From Candidatus Raymondbacteria bacterium RIFOXYA2_FULL_49_16 (GTDB lineage: Bacteria > Fibrobacterota > OXYB2-FULL-49-7 > XYB2-FULL-49-35): a DNA stretch of 8,124 nucleotides. The stretch covers positions 1 through 8,124 of the forward strand of contig MFYT01000062.1 in NCBI GenBank assembly GCA_001789205.1. Reading direction: 5' to 3'. The position numbers and the translations under genes were made by a program. Every line of letters starts with the position of its first letter. The stretch's first letter is position 1. The notes beneath the pieces are model-generated. The model had not been told where the DNA came from. It searched no databases and worked only from the letters and a program-made list of their open reading frames with translations. Shown piece after piece: positions 1 through 6,525 of this stretch.

Positions 1-2
1 AA

Positions 3-41
3 CGGACCATAACTGATTGTCCTGCAATCAGCTACGGTCCG
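3..41. repeat. Long imperfect hairpin inside the end repeat
   Basis: Arms 3-19 and 25-41 (17 bp each) pair around the 5-base loop TCCTG with two mismatches. The inner 7 bp (CTGATTG/CAATCAG) pair perfectly. The right copy of the repeat contains most of the same hairpin (8084-8124) but is cut by the window end. A strong subterminal hairpin is common in insertion elements and MITE-like repeats; no U-tract follows, so it is not a normal terminator. Confidence 0.75.
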
Positions 42-85
42 CTTACCAAACCAGAAATCACTTATTTATAGTAAACTCACGCTAG
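9..85 (+). repeat. Left copy of a 77-bp perfect inverted repeat
   Basis: Bases 9-85 are the exact reverse complement of 8048-8124. The match ends at a real mismatch on the inner side (86 against 8047, just after CTAG in both copies). On the outer side it is limited only by the end of the window, so the real repeat is probably longer: the left copy carries on at least to base 3 as part of a hairpin. Both copies have the CTAG side facing the operon and the hairpin side facing outward. This suits the end of a dispersed insertion element whose body lies outside the window. I do not recognise the family. Confidence 0.9.
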
Positions 86-106
86 CGAGTCTAGGCGGGT
101 GAGTTT
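73..106. repeat. Inverted repeat spanning the inner edge of the left repeat
   Basis: AAACTCAC (73-80) pairs perfectly with GTGAGTTT (99-106). Between them lie two CTAG tetramers (82-85 and 91-94) separated by five bases, CGAGT. Only the left half belongs to the repeat shared with the right end of the window. After GTGAGTTT the sequence (AC-ACTAAAATA) loosely resembles what lies inside the repeat (ACTATAAATA), so this could be two related element ends facing each other. It could equally be a plain hairpin. Confidence 0.6.
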
Positions 107-115
107 TGATACACT

Positions 116-141
116 AAAATAGGCTATTTTAGCCTGTTTTT
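116..141. terminator. Probable bidirectional intrinsic terminator
   Basis: The stem AGGCTA/TAGCCT (121-126 and 130-135) closes a 3-base TTT loop. It is preceded by AAAAT and followed by GTTTTT, so a T-tract follows the stem on either strand. It lies about 155 bases past the stop codon of the last minus-strand gene (296) and no gene lies between, so it is a fitting end for the operon transcript. The stem is short and only half GC, so strength is uncertain. Weaker outer pairing (108-116 with 154-162) could extend it. Confidence 0.5.
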
Positions 142-295
142 ACAAGAAAATTATAGTGTCTCAGAAACGACCCTTTTTGGTATAGGTCAATTTTGAGGAG
201 TGTTTTCAGGTTAATCCATTAAGCTTGGCGCATATTTTCGCAGGAATCTGGTTGGTACGCTAGAACCGACCTTTGCGGTAGTCAGCAATATTGTT
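142..295. other. Non-coding AT-rich stretch after the last gene
   Basis: No supported gene is visible here on either strand. The only structures are a weak hairpin at 250-271 (GGTTGGT with ACCGACC, one G-T mismatch) and a short GACC/GGTC pair near 169-188. The sequence resembles degraded intergenic or mobile-element DNA next to the end repeat. Confidence 0.5.
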
Positions 296-1507
296 TTAAT
301 CATATAAAAATGTCTCGATTATGGGTTTTAGCTTTTTTTCTGCATCTACCCTGTCACTTTTACATGCGTTTAAGAAAATTAGATAGCGTATTTTCCGACT
401 GTGCATCTTTAAACTCGGTTCTTTGTTAAATGTGTTGTTCCCATAATAATAGCGATCAAAAGCAATAAACCATCCATAACTGCCGTATGCGTTTCTATGG
501 GCATTCCGCTGAAATCCTTGTATCGAATATGCCTGTTGATCGATAAAATCGTCTCTAATAGAAATCGAATCATACTTGCCTTGTATCTTGTCACTTACAA
601 AATCTTGAAGAGATACAACATTAGGATTAAGGTCTATAATCATATAAATGTCAGCTTCGGTCTCGTTAAATAGTATTTCATTCAGTTTGCTTCCGGTATA
701 AAATTGAGGTATTAAATTATCCGGGCTATTAACAATCATTATTGCGGTTGGGGAAAACTGGTTGCTGGCCCATTTTTTGGAAAAATTGAACTTTAGTTGA
801 TATAGAAACTTTGGCATTGCATTGCCGCCAATGCCGCTTTGGACGCTCCATTTGTATATCTTTAGAAAGTCATTGTTCCCGCATCCTTCCGAAGGCACAC
901 TGTCTCTTTGTCTCAATAAATTCAATTCGTCAATAGCACAATATTTATTATGATTCGGTAAAAGAGCAAACAATGCATATTTCTCATAATCAGACCAAAA
1001 ATGTCGGTTTGTTACTTTTGTCTTTGAAAGACTATCAAGGATACTTATTCCAATAAACATGTCCCCGCTTTCGATCTGGTTTATTGCACGGAACCAGGGG
1101 CCTTCGATATTGTCGGGAAACCTTGCACTTATCATTTTAAAGATATGATCGGCCTTATGATAAGCGCTGTCAACCTTAAGCTGATACAACTGGTTCCAAA
1201 GCGAACCCTTTATTAGTTCCGATTTTAGGGACGGCTCTCTATTTGTTTTTACCGTGATTTCTTTGAGACAATCGAACAGGACTCCTCGGATGGAATCAAT
1301 CTGGCTGTTTCCAAGCGATAATAATTGATGTTTCTCTAATGCGATATCTTTGGGCAGAGGCAATAAATTAATTTTATGGACAATATAACTATAGTCGATA
1401 GAATCGGAATATTCTGATTGAATCTGTACAACCGAAAGAGAAAAAGACAGATTAACGCAAATATAAAGAATTAAAACAAAAAAGTTCCTTTTCATCCGGT
1501 CACTCAT
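296..1507 (-). CDS. Unrecognised secreted protein, 403 aa, TPR-like middle
   Basis: I do not recognise this protein. Residues 5-27 form a signal peptide or N-terminal membrane anchor (basic start MKRN, then a long hydrophobic run); the Cys at 17 lacks a proper lipobox. Residues about 105-165 look like one or two TPR-type helix pairs. The C-terminal half alternates beta-like hydrophobic segments with polar loops, including an aromatic patch around YGWFIAFDRYYYG (344-356), and ends in a helix. The ATG at 1507 overlaps the permease stop by 8 bases (ATGAGTGA). An alternative ATG at 1495 has slightly better upstream GAG spacing and gives a neater signal peptide. The gene is visibly more AT-rich than its neighbours, suggesting separate origin or weak constraint. 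It is the last gene of the operon; it is not a TolC. Translation is likely, function unknown. Confidence 0.85.
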   Translation of the reverse strand: MSDRMKRNFFVLILYICVNLSFSLSVVQIQSEYSDSIDYSYIVHKINLLPLPKDIALEKHQLLSLGNSQIDSIRGVLFDCLKEITVKTNREPSLKSELIKGSLWNQLYQLKVDSAYHKADHIFKMISARFPDNIEGPWFRAINQIESGDMFIGISILDSLSKTKVTNRHFWSDYEKYALFALLPNHNKYCAIDELNLLRQRDSVPSEGCGNNDFLKIYKWSVQSGIGGNAMPKFLYQLKFNFSKKWASNQFSPTAIMIVNSPDNLIPQFYTGSKLNEILFNETEADIYMIIDLNPNVVSLQDFVSDKIQGKYDSISIRDDFIDQQAYSIQGFQRNAHRNAYGSYGWFIAFDRYYYGNNTFNKEPSLKMHSRKIRYLIFLNACKSDRVDAEKKLKPIIETFLYD

Positions 1508-2720
1508 ATCTCAATGCTTCAATCGGATTCAGTGCCGCTGCTTTTTGCGCAGGATACCAACCAAAAAAAATACCAATAGCGGCCGAAAACCCGAAACCCA
1601 GTGCAATAGAAAGCATGGATATCTTGACCGGCCATCCTTGGATGTTTGAAACCAGAATCGATGCTCCTGCGCCAGCCAAAATACCGATAATGCCTCCGGC
1701 AACGCTTAGCGTTGTGGCCTCAACCAGAAATTGCAGCATGATATCACGTTCGCGGGCCCCGACTGCCATGCGTATACCGATCTCACGCGTACGTTCTGTA
1801 ACAGAGACAAGCATGATATTCATAATTCCGATGCCTCCTACAATCAGTGATACAAACGCAATGCTTACCAACAGCATGCCCAAGGTTTTGGAGGTTTTTT
1901 CCGCAGTATTGCTGAGGTCAGTTTGGGTGCCTATGGTGTATTGCGATACGCTTTCCGAACTGTTGCCATGACGAAGATCGAGCACTTTATATATCTCCTG
2001 ACGCGCTTCTTCAGTGACCTCGGAAGAGGCGGCCGATGCTATAATGACCCCGACAAAAGAGGACCTTATGATCCTTTTTTGCACGGTCGAAAAGGGCACC
2101 AGGATGCAATCGTCCTGATCAGGTCCCATTGCTGTCTGGCCTTTGGAAGATAATGTTCCGATTACTGTAAACGGTACATTCTGAACCTTGATAATCTTGC
2201 CTACAGGATCAATTTGATCTGGAAAGACATTCGTTGCCAATGTCTGGCCGATCAGGCAAACCTTGGCGGCGCTTCGTACCTCGGCATCGGTGAACCCTCT
2301 CCCTGATTCCAACGGCCAATTGCGGATGTTTATGAAATCCGGATATACGCCGTTCATTTGCGTCCTCCAGTTATAGCTGCCGTATTTGACCTGGACGGCG
2401 GTCCTCACTTCTGGCGAGACGTACTGAACCGCACCGCACTGGGATTTGATTGCAGCCACATCGTCTTCGGTCAGACGTGACGCTGTCCCTGCCACCTGGC
2501 GTATGCCACTTTGATTCAATGCGCCTGGCATTACGATTATTGTATTCGTTCCCAGGCTTGCAATGTCTGCGGCGACCCTTTCTTTGGATCCCTGACCGAT
2601 TGAAAACATGGTGATGACAGCTGCAACGCCGATAATGATGCCTAACGTTGTTAGAAACGACCTCACTTTGTTGCGGGCAAATGAACTAAATACGACCCTA
2701 AAGACGCTGTCGAGTTTCAT
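1500..2720 (-). CDS. MacB-type ABC transporter permease (FtsX family)
   Basis: This is the membrane subunit of a mechanotransmission-type ABC exporter. It has the MacB layout: an N-terminal membrane helix (about 20-42), a large periplasmic MacB core domain (about 43-278), then three helices (about 279-305, 333-356, 368-390). Family hallmarks are visible: GGIGIMNIMLVSVTER (295-310) followed by TREIGIRMAVGAR, and the C-terminal YPAQKAAALNPIEALRYE. At 406 aa it matches free-standing MacB-like permeases; in E. coli MacB the ATPase is fused in the same chain. Its ATG overlaps the ATPase stop by 4 bases (ATGA), with GGTGA just upstream, so the two subunits are probably translationally coupled. It should form a dimer and work with the adaptor at 3472-4734, moving substrate from the periplasm outward. 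The substrate cannot be read from the sequence. Confidence 0.95.
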   Translation of the reverse strand: MKLDSVFRVVFSSFARNKVRSFLTTLGIIIGVAAVITMFSIGQGSKERVAADIASLGTNTIIVMPGALNQSGIRQVAGTASRLTEDDVAAIKSQCGAVQYVSPEVRTAVQVKYGSYNWRTQMNGVYPDFINIRNWPLESGRGFTDAEVRSAAKVCLIGQTLATNVFPDQIDPVGKIIKVQNVPFTVIGTLSSKGQTAMGPDQDDCILVPFSTVQKRIIRSSFVGVIIASAASSEVTEEARQEIYKVLDLRHGNSSESVSQYTIGTQTDLSNTAEKTSKTLGMLLVSIAFVSLIVGGIGIMNIMLVSVTERTREIGIRMAVGARERDIMLQFLVEATTLSVAGGIIGILAGAGASILVSNIQGWPVKISMLSIALGFGFSAAIGIFFGWYPAQKAAALNPIEALRYE

Positions 2721-3466
2721 TCATTCACCGGTATGGCGGTTTGGATAAGCATTTCATGCGCCAAGCGCGGGCAATGCACAATTGTGTCTGATGTTATCTT
2801 GCCATCACGGAACCTGATTGTCCGGCCCGCATATTCCGCAATATCTGTTTCATGTGTGACAAGTACAATAGTCATACCCCGCTGGTTCAACTGTTGAAAA
2901 ACAGCCATGATCTCAATGCTTGTCTGCGTATCAAGGTTCCCGGTCGGTTCATCCGCCAGAAGCAGGACAGGGTCATTGATGATGGCCCTGGCAATAGCGG
3001 CCCTTTGCTGCTGGCCCCCTGAAAGCTGTGTCGGGAAATGCGATGAACGATCCTTCAGACCCAAAGCAGCAAGAGCCTTTGAAGCTTTTTCACGGGCAAC
3101 ACGCCGGGAAATATCTGGGTTGTAAATTAGCGGCAGTTCAACATTTTCCAATGCCGTGGTGCGCGGCAAAAGATTGAACGACTGAAAAACAAAGCCTATT
3201 TTACGGTTGCGGTGAACGGCAAGATGCTCCGGATCGAATGCCTGCACATCAACACCTTCGAAGGTATAAATGCCGCTTGAGGGCTTATCGAGGCAGCCGA
3301 GTATGTTTAAAAGCGTTGACTTGCCTGAACCGCTTGCACCCATTATTGCTACGAATTCACCTTTTTTAATATCCAGATCCACCGATCTTAGGGCGTGAAC
3401 AAACGTGTCACCCATTGGATAGAATTTACAAATACCGTGAAGCTCAATAATAGGCCTGCATTCCAT
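2717..3466 (-). CDS. MacB/LolD-type ABC transporter ATP-binding protein
   Basis: This is the ATPase subunit that drives the permease at 1500-2720. All motifs are intact (numbered from the ATG at 3466): Walker A GASGSGKST (43-51), Q-loop FQSFN (94-98), signature LSGGQQQR (148-155), Walker B VLLLADEPTG (167-176) with catalytic Glu173, D-loop NLD, and switch His205 in VTHE. The 249-aa length is normal for this class. Start choice: a GTG at 3475 overlaps the adaptor stop (GTGA) and would add three residues. The ATG at 3466 has AGGTGA five bases upstream, a 6-base match to the anti-Shine-Dalgarno, so I prefer it. The 3' end overlaps the permease start by 4 bases. A Cys-containing tail (about 228-249) extends past the usual NBD end and has no evident role. 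Confidence 0.95.
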   Translation of the reverse strand: MECRPIIELHGICKFYPMGDTFVHALRSVDLDIKKGEFVAIMGASGSGKSTLLNILGCLDKPSSGIYTFEGVDVQAFDPEHLAVHRNRKIGFVFQSFNLLPRTTALENVELPLIYNPDISRRVAREKASKALAALGLKDRSSHFPTQLSGGQQQRAAIARAIINDPVLLLADEPTGNLDTQTSIEIMAVFQQLNQRGMTIVLVTHETDIAEYAGRTIRFRDGKITSDTIVHCPRLAHEMLIQTAIPVNE

Positions 3467-3471
3467 GCAAA

Positions 3472-3477
3472 TCACCT
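3472..3477 (-). promoter_or_regulatory. Ribosome binding site that fixes the ATPase start
   Basis: AGGTGA on the minus strand overlaps the adaptor's TGA stop and sits five bases before ATG 3466. This argues for the ATG over the GTG at 3475 and implies that ribosomes finishing the adaptor can reinitiate on the ATPase. Confidence 0.65.
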
Positions 3478-4734
3478 GGGCGGCGGCATGCCGCCAAATG
3501 GCCCCGGTCCTCCCATCAATGGATTTCTTGAGTTATTATTTGTGCTTCTTTTTTCCTGACCAGAGGTCTGAAGCCCGGTTACAACGAGTATATTTTCATT
3601 TAGATCGCCTTGGACTTCAACAAGGCTGTTATTCCTTATACCAGTCTGCACCTTCACAGGTTTGAGATGTTCGTTTTCAAGAATGTACACCATTGATATG
3701 CTTGGGGCAGGCACTTTATCTGAAGAGTTTGGGAAAAATTGCCGACCATTTCCTTTTTCACTCTCTTTAAGGCCTCCTTTATTCCTTATGCCAGGAGTCA
3801 GTGGCATTTTACCAGGTGGGTTCTCAGGAGGAAAAGGAGGCTTAAAAGAAAGTGCTGCTAGAGGAACTATTAAAACGTTTTTTCTAGACTGCACTATTAT
3901 AGTCAAATTAGCAGTCATGCCTGGCATCAGCCGATAATCGGGATTATCGACATCGATGATAGTTGTATAAGTGACTATGTTTTGCGTCATTGTCGGCTGC
4001 AGCCTGATTTGGGACACGAATCCATTAAAGGTCTTGTCGGGATACGCATCAACGGTAAAAGATACCTGCTGGCCTGTCTCAAGCATTCCAATATCAGCTT
4101 CATCAATAGCCGCCTGCACCTGCATCTTCGTAAGATCGTCGGCTATGGTGAATAATGTAGGTGTGCTGAAACTGGCGGCGACTGTCTGGCCAACATCAAC
4201 TTTGCGGTCAATAACGACACCTTCGATGGGCGATACAATTGTGGCATAATTTAGGTTGGCCACGGCTCGATTCAGTTGAACACGGGCCTGCTGCAGGTTT
4301 GCCTGTGCAATAATATCATCTGCCACAACCTGGTCCAATTCGGCTTTAGAACACATGTTTTCATCGAAAAGCACCTGTTTTCTCTCTCGTGAAGTATGCG
4401 CAAGAAAGGTCTGCGCCTCATTTTTCTTGAAATTAGACCTCGCTTCTTCAATCGCTGCATGCAATAATGTTGTGTCCAGCAGAGCGATAGCCTGTCCTTT
4501 TTTAACGTGGCTATTGAAATCAACGTATAGCTTTGAGACCGTTCCAGATACCTGTGTTCCAACCTGTACAGTCGCCCGTGCGCTCAGAGCGCCTGTGGCG
4601 GTCACTGTGACCTGAATGTCCCCGCGTACAACAATTGCGGTTCTATACGGGATATCTTTTTTAGAAGGCTTGAATATCAAAAAGAGGACAAAGGATGCAC
4701 ACAATAAAATGAGACCAATCCATTTGATTTTCAT
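3472..4734 (-). CDS. MacA-like periplasmic adaptor (HlyD/RND-MFP family)
   Basis: This is the periplasmic adaptor that would link the MacB-type permease to an outer-membrane channel. Visible parts: an inner-membrane anchor helix (5-22); first lipoyl half (about 57-87, including VGTQVSGTV); an alpha-helical hairpin (about 88-163); second lipoyl half (about 164-200, with SPIEGVVIDRKVDVGQTV); a beta-barrel domain (about 203-285, ending LMPGMTANLTI); and a membrane-proximal domain (286-297 and about 345-388). The last domain is split by a Pro/Gly/Lys-rich, probably disordered insert (about 298-345). The C-terminus is another Gly/Pro/Met-rich tail (404-420, GGPGPFGGMPPPR), which resembles tails on other proteins of this operon. 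At 420 aa it is longer than E. coli MacA because of these additions. It starts 22 bases after the OrfA-like gene with only a weak ribosome site. No TolC gene is present in the window. Confidence 0.93.
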   Translation of the reverse strand: MKIKWIGLILLCASFVLFLIFKPSKKDIPYRTAIVVRGDIQVTVTATGALSARATVQVGTQVSGTVSKLYVDFNSHVKKGQAIALLDTTLLHAAIEEARSNFKKNEAQTFLAHTSRERKQVLFDENMCSKAELDQVVADDIIAQANLQQARVQLNRAVANLNYATIVSPIEGVVIDRKVDVGQTVAASFSTPTLFTIADDLTKMQVQAAIDEADIGMLETGQQVSFTVDAYPDKTFNGFVSQIRLQPTMTQNIVTYTTIIDVDNPDYRLMPGMTANLTIIVQSRKNVLIVPLAALSFKPPFPPENPPGKMPLTPGIRNKGGLKESEKGNGRQFFPNSSDKVPAPSISMVYILENEHLKPVKVQTGIRNNSLVEVQGDLNENILVVTGLQTSGQEKRSTNNNSRNPLMGGPGPFGGMPPPR

Positions 4735-4756
4735 CTTAACGTCTCATGCACTTCTT

Positions 4757-5080
4757 TTAGAAATCACATATGTTTGTTAATGTCTTTTTAAGAACGGATT
4801 TTATGACGGACATGGATTCGCGGAGATCTATGATTTCTTTCCGTATTATTGCGATTTCCTTGGGCGAAATGGTTTTACGATCGTATTGAGAAGATGACGA
4901 CAAAATGACCGGCGCGTATTTTTTTTTCCACTTGTATAAAATGCTGAGGTCCAAATCGAACTCTTTGGCAACGACATTTGTTGGGCGCCCTCTCTCTAAA
5001 AGCATTTTAACAATGCTTCGCTTAAAACTTGTATCATACCGCCTTCGGCCGCATGCATGTCCGGCATTTTCTTCGTTCAT
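4757..5080 (-). CDS. Orphan IS3/IS911 OrfA-like HTH protein, 107 aa
   Basis: It resembles the first ORF (OrfA, HTH_Tnp_1 type) of IS3-family elements. An Arg-rich start (RRRYDTSFKRSIVKMLLE, 12-29) leads into a helix-turn-helix ending in the typical LSILYKWKKKY (45-55). A charged helix with spaced Ile/Leu (about 74-100), in the place of the OrfA leucine zipper, ends the protein. Residues 56-72 form a Ser-rich linker longer than I expect for OrfA. No OrfB integrase follows: the adaptor gene starts 22 bases later. No frameshift signal or terminal repeats are visible around it. It fits between two operon genes with gaps of 18 and 22 bases and keeps an intact frame. A domesticated DNA-binding protein, perhaps a local regulator, therefore seems likelier than a fresh insertion. 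That role is inference. Confidence 0.85.
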   Translation of the reverse strand: MNEENAGHACGRRRYDTSFKRSIVKMLLERGRPTNVVAKEFDLDLSILYKWKKKYAPVILSSSSQYDRKTISPKEIAIIRKEIIDLRESMSVIKSVLKKTLTNICDF

Positions 5081-5098
5081 GGAAAAATATCCGGCAAA

Positions 5099-5971
5099 TT
5101 AAGGTATCCTGGCAAGCTTGATAGTTATCTCACCTTTAATGGGTTCGGGCCTCTCCATGGACATACGGCCAGGGGGACCTCCGCCTCCCCTATGACCTCC
5201 TCCACCAGGGGGACCCATGCCGCCCCCTCCGCCAGGGCCTCTACTAAACCCTCCGCCGCCAGAACCGCCGCCGAAGCCGCCTGATCCCCCTGGAGGACCC
5301 ATTCCTCCCCCATCTCTTCCCTTCGGCATATCATCGGGTCTATTTTTTTCGAAATCCGGTACCTCTGACTCAAAAGAAACTATTGCCATGCTGTCGCACC
5401 ATGCGCCGGCCGGAAGACCAATCGCCGTGTCACCGGTAAGTGGAATTCTAATTTCATAACAAAAACGGCTGTTTTGAGTCTTTGATGCAATCAGCAACCC
5501 CAGGGATTCGGCAGCAGCACGCGACAGTTTCAAAGATTCGTTCTTGCCCGCCCCAGTCAGTTCAAGCATGTCTTCGCCGGTGGAAACAATGGCCGTCCGG
5601 TCCAAAGAATCCGGTCCGGGTGGTCGTTGGCTTCGGGTTATAGGTTTGCCGTGGCCGAGAGGAAACTTGATGGCAAAACCTTCTTTTGGCAGAAGATTTG
5701 ATTTTAAACGGACAGTGAAACCGAATATATTGAGTTGGCGTATAGTTTTCTGGTTCCAGGAGTTGATACAGAGATAAAGAAATTGCCTGTCGTTTACAAC
5801 GCCAAAACCGAATGGGAGCACATCTGAACGGTACAGCCGCGTCGTCCAGTCAGACAGGTCCCCATCAACGGCAATGTCGTCCTGCAGAGCGTAGCTCTCG
5901 TAATATGGCGCCTCGCATCCCGAAAGGAGCAAAAAAAATACCGGTGCTATCAATAAAAGCCTTTTTGTCAT
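5099..5971 (-). CDS. Lipoprotein with CBM9-like domain and Gly-rich tail
   Basis: An exported lipoprotein: basic MTKR start, hydrophobic core, and lipobox LLSGC with Cys19 as the lipid-modified residue. Right after it, DDIAVDGDLSDW (31-42) matches the opening signature of CBM9-like / DOMON-type beta-sandwich domains (xDGxLxDW). The region to about residue 208 has the alternating strand pattern expected of such a domain. Residues about 221-268 are almost only Gly, Pro, Met and a few Ser/Arg, with a GGMGPPGG unit repeated, followed by a short basic-hydrophobic end. Ligand unknown; the CBM9-like fold does not prove sugar binding. The ATG overlaps the anti-sigma stop by 4 bases and has a strong AAGGAGG site, so it belongs to the regulatory cluster. 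A surface or outer-membrane location is inferred. Confidence 0.9.
   Translation of the reverse strand: MTKRLLLIAPVFFLLLSGCEAPYYESYALQDDIAVDGDLSDWTTRLYRSDVLPFGFGVVNDRQFLYLCINSWNQKTIRQLNIFGFTVRLKSNLLPKEGFAIKFPLGHGKPITRSQRPPGPDSLDRTAIVSTGEDMLELTGAGKNESLKLSRAAAESLGLLIASKTQNSRFCYEIRIPLTGDTAIGLPAGAWCDSMAIVSFESEVPDFEKNRPDDMPKGRDGGGMGPPGGSGGFGGGSGGGGFSRGPGGGGGMGPPGGGGHRGGGGPPGRMSMERPEPIKGEITIKLARIP
5168..5311 (-). repeat. Low-complexity Gly/Pro-coding tract
   Basis: This stretch encodes residues about 221-268 of the lipoprotein and is dominated by GGN and CCN codons. Two related blocks, each containing GGMGPPGG, suggest internal duplication. The GC and purine content is much higher than the surroundings, and such tracts often vary in length between strains. 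The long Pro-rich frame on the opposite strand is only a by-product of this composition. Confidence 0.7.
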
Positions 5972-6525
5972 TGCTCCTCCTTTTCCTGCAACAGGGCATA
6001 GTGCTGGTCCCAGAAACCTGTATCCTGGAATAACGGGCTGCGATAGAAATACAATACCGAGTCGGACAAAGAAAACTGCATTGAAGGCAGTGTTGTAGCA
6101 GAGATGGAAGAAAACTGCGTCTGTACCACCTGCCCGGCAAAATGACGGTAATATGCCAACGCCCCGATCGGCATATTCATGACAGGAGACAATGTCTTGT
6201 CGACAATGTTGATGACCTGGGCCTCTCCAGACTCATTGCGGGTCAGGAGGATGGTTCCGAACAAACCAAAACAGATGGCAAGCATGGCCGCGATCTTCCA
6301 CCCCATGCGCCAAAAAGAACGGGGAACATTCGCCCGGTAAAAAGCAGGTTCATATGCGGTTGGCTGGGAGCGCAGGAGAGAGCGGAGCCGCAGGTATTGT
6401 TCGTGGATGTTCCAGCATTCCGGGCAAAGGACAAGATGTTCTTGCAACAGCGCCATTTCAGATGGTGAGAGGTCACCATCAATGTCGCGGCTGATCATGA
6501 TCCGGAATTGTTCGCATTGTTTCAT
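5968..6525 (-). CDS. zf-HC2 transmembrane anti-sigma factor
   Basis: This protein should hold the ECF sigma factor from the preceding gene inactive at the inner membrane. The N-terminal cytoplasmic part has the zinc-binding anti-sigma motif HxxxCxxC (His30, Cys34, Cys37 in HLVLCPEC), with Cys4 as a possible extra ligand. A single membrane helix follows at about 76-95 (WKIAAMLAICFGLFGTILLT). The periplasmic part (about 96-185) matches no family I recognise and may be where the signal is received. Start choice: the frame is open further upstream to 6651, but the ATG at 6525 overlaps the sigma factor's TGA by 4 bases (ATGA), has GGGGGA upstream, and places the zinc motif at the normal distance from the N-terminus. 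The overlap suggests fixed 1:1 synthesis with the sigma factor. Confidence 0.9.
   Translation of the reverse strand: MKQCEQFRIMISRDIDGDLSPSEMALLQEHLVLCPECWNIHEQYLRLRSLLRSQPTAYEPAFYRANVPRSFWRMGWKIAAMLAICFGLFGTILLTRNESGEAQVINIVDKTLSPVMNMPIGALAYYRHFAGQVVQTQFSSISATTLPSMQFSLSDSVLYFYRSPLFQDTGFWDQHYALLQEKEEQ

Noticed and set aside
250-271. Hairpin just after the last gene as its terminator
   Set aside because: The stem has a mismatch, the loop is 8 bases and no T-tract follows on the minus strand; the hairpin at 116-141 fits better.
1615-2153. Plus-strand open frames inside the permease gene
   Set aside because: They lie opposite a gene with clear MacB hallmarks, have no ribosome sites and show no domain of their own. 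The same holds for the other antisense frames across 2900-7500.
4735-5101. Active IS3 insertion carrying the OrfA-like gene
   Set aside because: No OrfB, no TG/CA-type terminal inverted repeats and no target duplication are visible; neighbouring genes are intact on both sides.
5162-5310. Repeated GC-rich blocks as a CRISPR or tandem-repeat array
   Set aside because: The repetition follows Gly/Pro codons in one reading frame, with no regular repeat-spacer pattern.
5217-5459. Plus-strand Pro-rich open frame opposite the lipoprotein
   Set aside because: It is the complement of the Gly-rich tract; the coding signal (lipobox, domain, ribosome site, operon overlap) lies on the minus strand.
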